Source: Candidatus Halocynthiibacter alkanivorans (GTDB taxonomy: Bacteria > Pseudomonadota > Alphaproteobacteria > Rhodobacterales > Rhodobacteraceae). Taken from it: a stretch of 64,000 nucleotides of DNA. The position numbers and the translations under genes were made by a program. The notes beneath the pieces were generated by a model. That model had not been told where the DNA came from, did not search any database, and worked only from the letters and a program-made list of their open reading frames with translations. This document shows positions 1-9,147 of the stretch, one piece after another. The stretch covers positions 62,001-126,000 of the forward strand of contig NZ_QOLB01000029.1 of assembly GCF_003333265.1 (NCBI RefSeq), read 5' to 3'. Each line of letters begins with the position of its first letter. The first letter of the stretch is position 1.

Positions 1-117
1 GGTCATGCAGGCATCAAATTCGGCAGCGTCATAGGGCGTCCCATTTTCGCGCGCGAAAATGAAGTCCACCACCTCCTGCGTGCGGGGCAGCGATCCCACA
101 TGTGTTGTCTTGATCAT
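1..117 (-). CDS. MetE-like (cobalamin-independent methionine synthase C-terminal family) protein, partial
   Basis: Only the first 39 codons are in the window; the gene runs off the left edge. The start reads MIKTTHVGSLPR, the N-terminal strand and GSxPR signature of the Meth_synt_2 fold (zinc-dependent methyl transfer to a thiol). A strong GGAGG ribosome site sits just upstream of the ATG (115-117). It is the last visible gene of the SnoaL/HisD-like operon and follows the bicupin by 61 bases. Its position in a catabolic operon suggests methyl transfer from a methylated substrate rather than housekeeping methionine synthesis; that is inference. The zinc ligands lie outside the window. Confidence 0.7.
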   Translation of the reverse strand, partial: MIKTTHVGSLPRTQEVVDFIFARENGTPYDAAEFDACMT

Positions 118-178
118 GTCCGTCCTCCAATTTGCGCCGCCGGAGAACCGGCGGGCGCAGCATTCAATTCCAAAACGG

Positions 179-1144
179 TCAGCCCGCCCAGGTGGCACCG
201 GCCTGATCACTGGTGGCGGTGACGCGATACAGACTGGCCTCTCCGGTCATCGAGGGCGCAATCGAGTGGCGTTCGCCTGGTTTCAGCAGGCAGGTGTCGC
301 CGGGATTAAGCACGGTTTCGCCGCCCTCCCAGCGCAGCTTCCAATACCCGCGCATTGGCATCAAAACCTCATGCTGATCAACAGCATAGAAGTCCTCGGG
401 AATGGATCCACGGGTGAGGAATTCGACTTCAAACCCGGGTTTGTCTTTGAGAAGAGCGTTTTCGCCAATGACTTTGGCCGGTTTTTTGCCAGCGAGTGCC
501 ATCAGGTCCCAATAGCGTGCCACATAATCGCGCACGACCTGTTCCACCGGGGTTTCCGGAATGGACTTGAGCTGCTCCTCGGTCAGCACGCGCATCGGGC
601 CAACATTATGTGGCAGAGTGTCGCCCTTTTTGCTGTCGTAAAGCACGCCGTTTTCGCCCAGCACCAAACCGTGGGCTGAGGCTTCTTCGATTACTTGCGG
701 TGCCCAGGTCACACCGCCGCCAGCGTCATCCCCGCCCAGAATGGCCATGATCATCCCATAATCGGTGCCGACGTTTTCAAAGCCCCGGAAAATGCCGGTG
801 GGGATGTTAAAGATATCACCTTCTTCGGCGATGAATTCCCCTGCGGTGCCATAACGGCCCCAGAAGAACCGCCAGCGCCCCTTGAGCACAAAAAAGACCT
901 CCGCTGTCGTGTGGCTGTGCAGCGAGTTACGGCAATGTGGTGGCTGACCAGCAGCACCAATGTTAAAACCAGGCGTGTCAGTAATGTGGACGTGCTGATC
1001 CGTGGATTCAGAAACGCCACCCCCGATGATGGTGAAATTTTCCTTTTGATCGCTGCCCGGCGTATGGGCATCGATAAAGGCGGTTTTGCAGGGCTGAAGG
1101 TCGCCATAGCGAACGATGCGGGAAGGGATGTCCAGCTGTGTCAT
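179..1144 (-). CDS. Bicupin domain protein
   Basis: A 321-residue protein with two cupin halves. The first carries a histidine-rich metal motif (NSLHSHTTAEVFF), the second a degenerate one (DQHEVLMP followed by GDTCLLKPGERH). The longer frame starts with GTG at 1168, but the ATG at 1144 has a better ribosome site (GAAGAAAG) and gives MTQLDIPSR. Bicupins include aromatic-ring dioxygenases, isomerases and sugar-binding proteins; the exact reaction cannot be read from the sequence. It lies between a tandem SnoaL-like gene and the MetE-like gene, so it probably acts in the same pathway in the cytoplasm. No signal peptide is seen. Confidence 0.75.
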   Translation of the reverse strand: MTQLDIPSRIVRYGDLQPCKTAFIDAHTPGSDQKENFTIIGGGVSESTDQHVHITDTPGFNIGAAGQPPHCRNSLHSHTTAEVFFVLKGRWRFFWGRYGTAGEFIAEEGDIFNIPTGIFRGFENVGTDYGMIMAILGGDDAGGGVTWAPQVIEEASAHGLVLGENGVLYDSKKGDTLPHNVGPMRVLTEEQLKSIPETPVEQVVRDYVARYWDLMALAGKKPAKVIGENALLKDKPGFEVEFLTRGSIPEDFYAVDQHEVLMPMRGYWKLRWEGGETVLNPGDTCLLKPGERHSIAPSMTGEASLYRVTATSDQAGATWAG

Positions 1145-1262
1145 CTTGTTTCTTTCTTCACTGGGCACGCTGCCCTATGGATTCAATTTTTTGCCGCTGG
1201 TGCGTCGTCGGAAAACCGTAGATCAGTTTGCAGCACAACAAATTCGACGGGTTCAATCGCGG

Positions 1263-2231
1263 TCAGCCAGCCTGCAATAAGATCTGTTTCCAGATCGCCG
1301 TTTCGTCAAATAGTGTGCACTCCCGGCGCAAGCCCCATGGTCCGAATTCCGCATGGGAGATGCCCAGCACGTAGACCTCAGCCCCCGTAGGCGCACCAAA
1401 CACGCCCCAGCCATCATGTTTACCGTGCAGGCTCCAGCGAATAGCGGCACGGGGTGGCATCATAGGATCATCGCGGCCAATCTGGTGGTCAATCCGGAAC
1501 TCGGCATTGGGGAAACTGGCGCGCAGCCCCATCCAGAAACTGTCCACCGAGGTAAAGGAGTGACCGGTGACGCCGCCGGGGTATTCGGTCTGCACCGCGC
1601 GGTCGTATTCACGTGCAATCACGGCCATATCCGCACCCATGAGACCGGTCAGAATTTCCGCGTATTTTACGCCCCACTCGTTGTCATTGCCGGTGCCAGT
1701 GTAGGGCCCTTTAATGTCGTTTGCAGGCGTCAGCGGTTTCACACAGGCTTCAGGCCCGCCTTCACGTGTGATCAGGTCGGCGACGTATTGTTTGGGCTCC
1801 CAGCCCATCTGACGCACGATGGCGCCCTGGTCGCGGATCAGCCACTCATCGTCGATCTTGTTGTTGACCGCGTGACAGTCCGCAAGAATACGATAGACCA
1901 GCTTTTTACCTGTTGCCTTGCCGAACACCCCGTCACCCGTGTGGGTCGCGGTAGACAGAATGCGGTGCGAACTCAGCATTCCCTCTTCCGGAGTGCCGGA
2001 CCAGATCACGTCTTCGCCAAGCAGAGTACGGTCGGGGAATTCCGACAATGTGGCCATGGTCGCGCCGATCACACCCTGGTTGCCAGTAGATACCACGCCG
2101 GGCATCCGGACAACGATGTCGCTGGCGTAATAGTCATGCAGGGTGGCGATGCCGCGATCTTCCCAGATCTCTTTGGTGATCCCGATGATGTAGTCGGGGA
2201 AATCTTTGAACTTGGGATCAAAGCCTTTCAT
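1263..2231 (-). CDS. Tandem SnoaL/NTF2-like protein (divergent member)
   Basis: 322 residues, apparently two NTF2-like (SnoaL polyketide-cyclase-like) halves. The first contains IWEDRGIATLHDYYASD and the second SFTSVDSFWMGLRASFPN, both typical SnoaL helices and strands. It lacks the PGPATxDG linker and the WxGPxGxG motif shared by the other SnoaL-like proteins here, so it is the most divergent. Its ATG overlaps the stop of the LacI gene (ATGA), indicating translational coupling. SnoaL folds host aldol cyclases, hydrolases and dehydratases; the reaction is unknown. Confidence 0.75.
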   Translation of the reverse strand: MKGFDPKFKDFPDYIIGITKEIWEDRGIATLHDYYASDIVVRMPGVVSTGNQGVIGATMATLSEFPDRTLLGEDVIWSGTPEEGMLSSHRILSTATHTGDGVFGKATGKKLVYRILADCHAVNNKIDDEWLIRDQGAIVRQMGWEPKQYVADLITREGGPEACVKPLTPANDIKGPYTGTGNDNEWGVKYAEILTGLMGADMAVIAREYDRAVQTEYPGGVTGHSFTSVDSFWMGLRASFPNAEFRIDHQIGRDDPMMPPRAAIRWSLHGKHDGWGVFGAPTGAEVYVLGISHAEFGPWGLRRECTLFDETAIWKQILLQAG

Positions 2232-3247
2232 GATGTATATCCTTTTGGAATGCGGGCAGAGCCACGCACGATCAGGGGGCCGTCGATGGCAATTCGACGC
2301 GCCGGTGTTTCAGGTTTCTCAATTCGGGTAAGCAATACGTCCACCGTTTCCTCCACCATACGGTTGGCGGGTTGGCGCACGGTGGTCAGGTTGTAACTTG
2401 GCCAGGCGGCAAGCGAGACGTCATCATAGCCCACGACAGAGACGTCCTCGGGAATGCGAAGCCCGAGTTCAAAGCGCAACACATCCATCACAGCAAAGGC
2501 CATGTGGTCATTGGCGACAAAAACTGCATCCGGGCGCTCTGCCCCGGAAAACATAGAGCGTGTCGCTTCCTGGGCCTGATCGTAATGGAAATTACCACCC
2601 GCGCGCGCAAAAAGCGATTTCCCGCCTGCTGCAAGACCAAGCAGGAATCCTTTTTCCCGGTCGCGTTGGGTCGAGGCGCCTTCCCAGCCGGCAATATGGG
2701 CGATGCATTCATGGCCGCCCGCGACCAGAAAATCCGCCAGCTTGCGCCCCCCCGCCACGTTGTCAGAACTGACACCAGAGAGACGATCATCGTTTTGCAG
2801 ACGGTTAAAGAGAACGATTGGAATGCCTGCCGCCTCACAGCGTGCCGTCAGATCGTTGGACAAACTGACTGAAGCGGTGATTATGCCGTCCACCTGATAA
2901 TCCAGCAACTCGTCGATCACAGTTTGCGTGACCTCGTCTTTGTTGGAGGCCATGAAGATCAACACGTGATAGCCGTGTTTCTGCAGGGTATTGGACAACT
3001 TCTCAATGGCTTCCGGGTAGAACTGGTTTTCCAGATAGGCCACCACCAAACCGATGATGCGACTTTTCCCTGAAACCATCGCGCGGGCCAAAACGTTGGG
3101 ACGATAGCCCAGTTCGCTGGCTGCTTTGCGCACTTTTTCTGCCGTTTTACTTGAAACGGAAGCGCCTGGGGTGAACACACGGCTGACAGCTGACTGGCTG
3201 ACACCTGCGCGCTTTGCGACCTGAATAGAGGTGACTTTCTCTGCCAT
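2228..3247 (-). CDS. LacI-family transcriptional repressor
   Basis: About 339 residues. The N-terminal helix-turn-helix reads IQVAKRAGVSQSAVSRVF, followed by a hinge (YRPNVLARAM, Met where Leu is usual) and a periplasmic-binding-type effector domain. The start chosen (3247, MAEKVTS) overlaps the SDR stop by one base (TGATG), so the repressor is translated as part of the catabolic operon. It probably controls the operon through the two TGCATACGC(A/T)TGCA sites at 12.7 kb, because LacI proteins bind such central-CG palindromes; this is inference. The effector is likely the transported sugar-like substrate or a pathway intermediate. Confidence 0.9.
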   Translation of the reverse strand: MAEKVTSIQVAKRAGVSQSAVSRVFTPGASVSSKTAEKVRKAASELGYRPNVLARAMVSGKSRIIGLVVAYLENQFYPEAIEKLSNTLQKHGYHVLIFMASNKDEVTQTVIDELLDYQVDGIITASVSLSNDLTARCEAAGIPIVLFNRLQNDDRLSGVSSDNVAGGRKLADFLVAGGHECIAHIAGWEGASTQRDREKGFLLGLAAGGKSLFARAGGNFHYDQAQEATRSMFSGAERPDAVFVANDHMAFAVMDVLRFELGLRIPEDVSVVGYDDVSLAAWPSYNLTTVRQPANRMVEETVDVLLTRIEKPETPARRIAIDGPLIVRGSARIPKGYTS

Positions 3248-4011
3248 CAATCTGCCGTCCAACCTCCGTCAACCAACATGGAGGACCCAGTGACCAGCGC
3301 ACTGGCATCAGAGGCCAGATAAAGCACCGCCCCCATAATATCTTCGACCTCGCCAACCCGACCAAGTTTGATTTTCTCTTTGATCCAGGCCGCGCGTTCG
3401 GGATTGTCGAACGTCGACTGCGTAAGAGGGGTGCGAATGAATGTCGGACAGACCGAATTGATGCGCACCTGCGCTTTGCCCCATTCGATTGCCATCGATT
3501 TGACCATGCCTTCAAGCCCATGTTTCGTGGCGCAATACAGCGCGCGGTCTATCCCGCCGACATGAGCCATCTGACTGGAAATATGGATGATTGAGCCGGA
3601 TTTTCCGGCTGCAATCATCGCTTCAGCCGCGTAGGCCGACAGAAAATAGGCGGATCGAAGGTTCACGCCGACAACAGCGTCGAAATCTTCGGGCGTTGTG
3701 TCAATTGCAGGGCCATGACGTGCAAGACCCGCGGAATTGACCACCACATCAAAGCGACCCTCAGCGCAGACAGTTTTCAGGGCTGCCAGATCACCCTGGT
3801 CCAATTGTAGTGCTTCTGCGGACCAACCCTGCGCGCTCAACGCGGCAACGGCTTCCTGCAGCCGGTCCGCGCCACGTGCGGCGCAGATCACATGCGCACC
3901 AGCTTCGGCGAGCGCCACAGCGCAGCCAAGGCCAATACCGGAGGACGCTCCTGTTACCAGCGCAATTTTGCCAGCCAGGCTAAAAGAAGGGGTTCGTGGT
4001 AAATCTATCAT
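3247..4011 (-). CDS. SDR-family NAD(P)-dependent oxidoreductase
   Basis: 254 residues, a classical short-chain dehydrogenase. The Rossmann motif is TGASSGIG near residue 20, the NSAG motif matches NNAG, the catalytic Ser is in ISSQ and the YxxxK pair is YCATK. The C-terminus has the usual VDGGWTAD ending. Start and stop overlap the neighbours by one base each (TGATG), so it is tightly coupled to the tandem SnoaL gene upstream and the repressor downstream. It probably oxidises or reduces a hydroxyl of the pathway intermediate; the substrate is not known. Confidence 0.92.
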   Translation of the reverse strand: MIDLPRTPSFSLAGKIALVTGASSGIGLGCAVALAEAGAHVICAARGADRLQEAVAALSAQGWSAEALQLDQGDLAALKTVCAEGRFDVVVNSAGLARHGPAIDTTPEDFDAVVGVNLRSAYFLSAYAAEAMIAAGKSGSIIHISSQMAHVGGIDRALYCATKHGLEGMVKSMAIEWGKAQVRINSVCPTFIRTPLTQSTFDNPERAAWIKEKIKLGRVGEVEDIMGAVLYLASDASALVTGSSMLVDGGWTAD

Positions 4012-5063
4012 CAGTTCATTCCATCCGGGATATCAATGCGGCCAATGTTGCGGGCCTTATTGAACTCGCGCAATCGTGCAAAGACATCAATGCCAAGTTG
4101 GCCATAGACATCAAGCAGATCCACCAGAACCCAGTTTTCACGGATAAGTCCGTCTTCAACCCGCCAGAAATCCAGCGATTTCAATGTGATCTTCGCACCT
4201 GTTGGCGCGATGCCAAGCCAGCCGCCTCGGGTTACAGACTGCGCCATATTGGGCCAGCCTGTGACCGCTGCGTAGTTGCCATCGCCAAAGAAATGACAGG
4301 TGATTTCATCGTCGTTCTGGCCACGGTCGGGCATCGCGTTGAGAAACGGGATCTGGTGCCAGTTGCGAAAACCCGCGATGCCACGTGCGGTGCCGATGCC
4401 CGCAGGTCCGTACCAGTTCATGCGCGGATGCCAGAAGCGGTCAAGTTCCATCACCTCCGGGCCACCCTGCGCAGGGTGCCTGGTGAGATGGGTGATCATA
4501 TCGATGATCAACTGGCAGGTGGTTGCACCTTTTTCGGCCTCATACGGTCCTGGGACTATGCCATCCTGTGTGGCAGGCCCGGGAACCAGCCATTCCCGCC
4601 CAAGGCCTGGCGCCAGGGGCCAGGCACTGGCCTGCATCATGACTTCAGGGATATCCCAAAGCGCCTGCATCTCCACGATCTTGCCCTGCTCAAAGCGGTA
4701 GAATTCGTGAAACCGCATCGCAACCTGATGGCCCGTCGGTGGGATATCCAGCCAGGGGCCGGTGAACGTGCCGGTGTAATAGCCGGCACAACCAACCCAT
4801 TCTGCACCGTTGGCGTCCGGACCAGCGGTGACGATATAGTCACGCCGTTCAAGGTCAGGCCATGCGGCAAGCAGCTCCGAATATGCGGTGTCATAATAGG
4901 CAGTGGTACCAATGCTGTCGCCAAAGGGGTGGCAAAGGCGGAAGATCGCATCCGGTGCTGCCGCTTCGGCAAGGGCAGCACGCACACCGGCCTCGTCAAA
5001 ATCATACATTGCCGCCCGCAGAGACGCTGTCACGGTCTTATTCTGCGAGTGGCAGTCACTCAT
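4011..5063 (-). CDS. Tandem SnoaL/NTF2-like protein
   Basis: 350 residues made of two NTF2-like domains (about 15-155 and 180-335) joined by the linker PGPATQDG (161-168). Both halves end in a matching motif, DIPEVMMQ in the first and LLDVYGQLG in the second, suggesting internal duplication. The second half carries WYGPAGIG (217-224), shared with the proteins at 7.1-8.1, 6.4-6.9 and 12.8-13.8 kb. The start overlaps the HisD-like stop (ATGA). SnoaL-like proteins are usually single-domain of about 130-150 residues, so the tandem form is notable. Catalytic role unknown. Confidence 0.85.
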   Translation of the reverse strand: MSDCHSQNKTVTASLRAAMYDFDEAGVRAALAEAAAPDAIFRLCHPFGDSIGTTAYYDTAYSELLAAWPDLERRDYIVTAGPDANGAEWVGCAGYYTGTFTGPWLDIPPTGHQVAMRFHEFYRFEQGKIVEMQALWDIPEVMMQASAWPLAPGLGREWLVPGPATQDGIVPGPYEAEKGATTCQLIIDMITHLTRHPAQGGPEVMELDRFWHPRMNWYGPAGIGTARGIAGFRNWHQIPFLNAMPDRGQNDDEITCHFFGDGNYAAVTGWPNMAQSVTRGGWLGIAPTGAKITLKSLDFWRVEDGLIRENWVLVDLLDVYGQLGIDVFARLREFNKARNIGRIDIPDGMN

Positions 5064-6388
5064 TCTGTGACCTCGCGGTAAGGCGCGCCTTCACCGTAGG
5101 GCACGTTGATGCCACCGTAGCGGCGTACACGCACGTTGCATTGTTCGGCATGGCCGACAAAACCTTCAAGCATACAAAGTCGCGACCCGTATTCCCCGAT
5201 CAGAGTCGCCGCCTCATCCGTAGTAATTTTCTGATAGCTGTGCGTTTTCAGAAATTTACCAACCCAGAGGCCACCGGTGTACCGGCCCGCCTTTTTGGTC
5301 GGCAGCGTATGGTTGGTGCCGATCACCTTGTCGCCGTTGCTAACATTGGTGCGCGGACCAAGGAACAAAGCGCCATAACACGTCATGTTCTCAAGAAACC
5401 AGTCATCCCGGTCTGTCATGACCTGGACATGTTCACTGGCGATATCATCCGCAACCGCAAGCATTTCGTCATAGGTGTCGCACAGGATCACCTCGCCGTA
5501 ATCCTCCCAACTGACGCGCGCGGTACCGGCAGTGGGCAAGATCTGCAACAGGCGGTCGATTTCAGTGAGGGTCTCCTCGGCCAGTTTCAGGGAGGTGGTC
5601 AGAAGCACGGCTGGAGAGTTGTAGCCATGTTCTGCCTGACCAAGGAGATCTGTTGCGCAAAGCTCCGCATCCACGGTGTCATCTGCGATGACCATGGTCT
5701 CGGTAGGCCCTGCAAAAAGGTCGATGCCGACGCGGCCAAACAGCTGACGTTTGGCTTCAGCCACAAAAGCGTTGCCCGGCCCGACAAGCAGGTGCACCGG
5801 GTCAATGGTTTCGGTCCCCAGCGCCATGGCACCGATGGCCTGAATGCCGCCCATAACATAGATTTCATGCGCGCCGCCCAGATGCATTGCTGCGATCACG
5901 GCGGCGTTGGGTTTGCCCTGAAACGGCGGCGTGCAGGCGATGATACGCGGCACGCCCGCCACGTTTGCAGTCGCGACTGACATATGCGCTGAGGCCACCA
6001 TCGGGAATTTGCCACCGGGCACGTAACACCCCACCGATTGCACGGGGATATTCTTGTGCCCAAGAATAACGCCGGGCATCGTTTCCACTTCGATATCGAG
6101 CATGGAATCGCGTTGCGCTTGGGCAAAATTACGGACCTGTGCCTGGGCAAACTTGATGTCAGCAAGTTCGCGTTCACTCAGCTGAGAAATCAGGTCATCA
6201 ATCTCTGCCTGAGAAAGACGGAAAGAAGCAGGAGAATAACTGTCAAACTTTTCCGAAAGCTCGCGTACAGCGCTGTCACCGCGTGTCTCGATATCTTTCA
6301 GCGTGGCCTCGACAACTGCACGCGTTTTGGCGTCGTCCTCTTCGCGCTCAGTCGCCGGTTTTCCTGTTTTCAAATACTGAATGGTCAT
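5060..6388 (-). CDS. Histidinol-dehydrogenase-family NAD-dependent dehydrogenase (HpsN-like)
   Basis: 442 residues, full length for the HisD family. All key residues of E. coli HisD have counterparts: zinc ligands Q251, H254, D353 and H413, the catalytic pair E319-H320, and H360 in TNHTLPT. The context is catabolic with no other his gene, so histidine biosynthesis is unlikely. A characterised catabolic homologue is HpsN, which oxidises 2,3-dihydroxypropanesulfonate to sulfolactate; I cannot assign that substrate because the usual hps/suy partners are missing. It probably performs a two-step oxidation of a primary alcohol to a carboxylate. The gene starts 11 bases after the single-domain SnoaL gene. 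Confidence 0.9.
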   Translation of the reverse strand: MTIQYLKTGKPATEREEDDAKTRAVVEATLKDIETRGDSAVRELSEKFDSYSPASFRLSQAEIDDLISQLSERELADIKFAQAQVRNFAQAQRDSMLDIEVETMPGVILGHKNIPVQSVGCYVPGGKFPMVASAHMSVATANVAGVPRIIACTPPFQGKPNAAVIAAMHLGGAHEIYVMGGIQAIGAMALGTETIDPVHLLVGPGNAFVAEAKRQLFGRVGIDLFAGPTETMVIADDTVDAELCATDLLGQAEHGYNSPAVLLTTSLKLAEETLTEIDRLLQILPTAGTARVSWEDYGEVILCDTYDEMLAVADDIASEHVQVMTDRDDWFLENMTCYGALFLGPRTNVSNGDKVIGTNHTLPTKKAGRYTGGLWVGKFLKTHSYQKITTDEAATLIGEYGSRLCMLEGFVGHAEQCNVRVRRYGGINVPYGEGAPYREVTE

Positions 6389-6399
6389 TCTGATCTTCC

Positions 6400-6930
6400 T
6401 TACTTCTCAGGGCGCGGCGCAGTTTTTTCGCCGCTGTCATAGGCTTCCCAGCCTTCGCCGTTAAACACATCCACACCAAGCTGTGCGGCAACATGGGCAA
6501 AATCGACGTTCACCCAGTTGTCTTCAATCTTGCCGTCCACCACTTTCCAGAAATCCATATACCGGATTTCAACGCGCTTGCCGGTCGGGGCGATGCCGAG
6601 AAACTCACCGGTGTGAGTTGCTTCCTGACGGCCAAAAGCCGCCGCCCATTCGCCCATATAAAGCCGGGCTTCATCGATACAGACTTTGTCGGTGAAGGCC
6701 GCCTGGAACGGGCGCTGCCAGTTGTCCTGGAACTCCTTCAGCCCGGTCTTTGTGCCGCAGCCCTGATTGCCGAACCAGCGGAACCCGTCGCTGAAGAAAT
6801 CTCCGATATCGCTGATACGGTGGTCATTCAGCCCGTCAACCATGCCCTCAATGACAGCACGTGTTTCATCGGTTTTGCTCATATCCGTGTCTTTGGTCAG
6901 CACGGCCTGTTCGGGGCGAGAACCTTTCAT
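6400..6930 (-). CDS. Single-domain SnoaL/NTF2-like protein
   Basis: 176 residues with one NTF2-like domain. It resembles the C-terminal half of the tandem proteins: WFGNQGCG at 52-59, then [23 protein letters not shown] and the ending [11 protein letters not shown]. The start at 6930 has a good AAAGGA ribosome site eight bases upstream; an internal ATG at 6882 is possible but weaker. It lies between the 341-residue tandem protein and the HisD-like gene. It may pair with a tandem protein or act as a homodimer, as SnoaL folds normally do. Function unknown. Confidence 0.85.
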   Translation of the reverse strand: MKGSRPEQAVLTKDTDMSKTDETRAVIEGMVDGLNDHRISDIGDFFSDGFRWFGNQGCGTKTGLKEFQDNWQRPFQAAFTDKVCIDEARLYMGEWAAAFGRQEATHTGEFLGIAPTGKRVEIRYMDFWKVVDGKIEDNWVNVDFAHVAAQLGVDVFNGEGWEAYDSGEKTAPRPEK

Positions 6931-7058
6931 GAGGTTATCCTTTCAAAATGCCAAGGGCTTGATCAATGGGGCGGGAGAGGGACCCATGCTCAAAAAGTCC
7001 CTTGGCATTCTGTTCAGCGCCGGGTGGCGCCCAACAGCGTTATGGCGGGCAGTATTGC

Positions 7059-8084
7059 TCATTTTGGCTGATCCAAAATCTCGGCAAATAAGTCGTATCC
7101 CAACTGCATCAGCACGTGGGGGATATCGAGCATGCACCAGTTTTCGATGATTTTTCCGTCCGCGCAGCGCCACCAGTCGCAGTCGCGCATGTAAACGCGC
7201 TTGCCAGTTGCCTCGATGCCCAGAAACGGTTTCACTTGTACGCCGGTGATCTGTGGCCAGCCGCACAGGAAGGCGTAATCGCCGTCGCCGGCCTTGCAGT
7301 TGGATCCGACTCCGGTGATGCCCGCGTCCTTGCCGTCGCCCCAGCCTTCGAAGGTGTCTTCGAACGGGGACTGGAAGTTAGCAAAGTCATCCACGGTGGC
7401 GTAGGAACCCAGCCCGCCTGGGCCGTACCAGACCATGCGGGCGTCCCAATAGGGGCGCCAGGTCTGGTCTTTGGTGGTCAGCTGTTTCAGCATGTCCTCC
7501 ACCAGATCGGCTGTGTGGCGGGACTGTACTGGATCAGATGGACCGATAACGTTGCCGTCATGTGTTGCTGGGCCGGGCACAACGCCCTCATAGCCCTGGC
7601 TTAGCGCCAGCGGCCAGAGCCCGAGAGCAATGATCAGCTCGGCAAATCCAAGGAATACATAGGATTCGACGATTTTGCCGTCTTCCATCCTGTGGAACTC
7701 GCCGAAGCGCAGGAAGGCCAGTTTGTTGCTGGGCGGGATACCACACAACGGTCGGGTGAAAAGGCCGTGGAAATAACCGGTTGAGGTGACCCATTCGGTG
7801 CCGAGGTACTCACCGCCGGTCACGACATAATCCTGACGGGTGAACCCCTCGAACGCCTCTGCGATGGTCGCAATGACTTCGCGGAAATAACCGTCGTCGG
7901 CGGCATTGATCGGGTGGCTTGCTTCGGTCCTGGCTGTGGTGCTGAAGATCTTTCCGGCGGCCTGTTCGATTGCTTTGCCGGAGCCTGCTGTGAAGCTTTC
8001 CAGAAACTGGCGGTACAACCGCTTGTTTTCAAATGTGGTTTCGGTGGCGATGCCCATAGCTGGGCGGTTTGCGCGCGTATTCAT
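7059..8084 (-). CDS. Tandem SnoaL/NTF2-like protein
   Basis: 341 residues when started at the ATG at 8084, which has an AGAGAG ribosome site; the upstream extension has no family similarity. Two NTF2-like halves are joined by PGPATHDG (170-177), and the second half has WYGPGGLG (219-226) and ends with DIPHVLMQLGYDLF. It is the first enzyme gene after the ABC transporter, with a 178-base gap after the second permease gene. The transporter-proximal position suggests an early step on the imported compound; this is inference. Confidence 0.85.
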   Translation of the reverse strand: MNTRANRPAMGIATETTFENKRLYRQFLESFTAGSGKAIEQAAGKIFSTTARTEASHPINAADDGYFREVIATIAEAFEGFTRQDYVVTGGEYLGTEWVTSTGYFHGLFTRPLCGIPPSNKLAFLRFGEFHRMEDGKIVESYVFLGFAELIIALGLWPLALSQGYEGVVPGPATHDGNVIGPSDPVQSRHTADLVEDMLKQLTTKDQTWRPYWDARMVWYGPGGLGSYATVDDFANFQSPFEDTFEGWGDGKDAGITGVGSNCKAGDGDYAFLCGWPQITGVQVKPFLGIEATGKRVYMRDCDWWRCADGKIIENWCMLDIPHVLMQLGYDLFAEILDQPK

Positions 8085-8262
8085 GGCGTTATACTCTCTA
8101 AACGAATTCCTGTTTGCTGTGACGGTGCGCAGGCACAGGGCCCCGCGCGCATCAGAGCAAAGGGAATCCGTCCTGGTCGCCGGGCCCTGCACGCTGCCAT
8201 ATTCTGGCTGGCTGCGTGCACATGGGCAGAGACGGACTGAGGTTGAGCGCGTCCCATCGGTG

Positions 8263-9144
8263 TCAGCCTTTCACCGCACCGGCGGTCAGGCCGCTGACGA
8301 TCTGGCGCTGGAAAACCATGACGAGGACAAAGAGTGGCGCTGTGGCAGACACAACAGACGCCACCGCAAACATAACGTTGCCCTCGGTTTGCGTGGTGCC
8401 AAGAAAGCTGGCAATTTTCGGAACCATAGTCTGGTTGTCTTTGGACAACAGCATCGAGGTCACCGCGAAGTCGTTATAGGCGAGCAGAAAAGAAAACAGC
8501 CCTGTGGTAACCACGCCTGGCCACATCACCGGAATGATTACGTGCCGGAATGCCTGAAACTGAGAACACCCATCGACCTTGGCGCTTTCATCAAGTTCTT
8601 TGGGGATTTTCTGGAAAAACGAGTGCAGCATCCACAGGGTGAAAGGCTGGTTGATCGCCACGAGCACGATGATAGTTGTCGGCAGAACGCCCCAGAGATT
8701 CCACGCGAAGAACGGCAGCAGATAGCCAGAAACCAGTGTGATTGGCGGCATCGCACGGAAGATCAGCGCAATAATCAGCAGCCAGAACGTGTAGCGGTAC
8801 GTCGAACGCGACAGCGCATAGCCACCCAGCGTACCGATTGTCAGCGACGTGACCACCACACAGAAACATACGATCGACGTATTAATCACGCTGCGCCAGA
8901 ATTCTTCCTGGACCCAGGCCCCTTCATAGCCGGCTCCGGTAAAGGCCGTGCCCTTTTCCGCCACCGTGCGCGCTCCGGTCAGGGCGTCAGTCCAGTCCGC
9001 CTTGGAGAAGAAATCCAGTTCAACTTTGAAGGATCCCCAGAGTGTCCAGAGGAACGGGAACGCCGCAAGCAGCAACCAGAATGCCATGAATCCGATCGAC
9101 AGGGCGCGCAGACTGGCGGGTTGTTTGAAAGCTTTCGAAGACAT
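8263..9144 (-). CDS. Carbohydrate ABC transporter permease (MalG/UgpE type)
   Basis: 293 residues with about six predicted membrane segments. The cytoplasmic EAA loop that contacts the ATPase reads ELDESAKVDGCSQFQAFRHV, a good match to the MalG-type consensus. It starts three bases after the first permease gene stops. It forms the inner-membrane channel with that protein for import of a sugar or polyol-like compound. The family transports many substrates, so specificity cannot be assigned. Confidence 0.93.
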   Translation of the reverse strand: MSSKAFKQPASLRALSIGFMAFWLLLAAFPFLWTLWGSFKVELDFFSKADWTDALTGARTVAEKGTAFTGAGYEGAWVQEEFWRSVINTSIVCFCVVVTSLTIGTLGGYALSRSTYRYTFWLLIIALIFRAMPPITLVSGYLLPFFAWNLWGVLPTTIIVLVAINQPFTLWMLHSFFQKIPKELDESAKVDGCSQFQAFRHVIIPVMWPGVVTTGLFSFLLAYNDFAVTSMLLSKDNQTMVPKIASFLGTTQTEGNVMFAVASVVSATAPLFVLVMVFQRQIVSGLTAGAVKG

Positions 9145-9147
9145 GTG

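Noticed and set aside
179-1144. Gentisate 1,2-dioxygenase
   Set aside because: Bicupin architecture is similar, but there are no aromatic-degradation neighbours and the second cupin site is degenerate.
5060-6388. Histidinol dehydrogenase of histidine biosynthesis
   Set aside because: No other his gene nearby, overlaps a SnoaL-like gene and sits in a transporter-linked catabolic operon; kept as family member only.
5060-6388. HpsN with full sulfopropanediol pathway
   Set aside because: Partner genes (hpsO, hpsP, suyA, suyB) are not in the window, so the substrate cannot be claimed.
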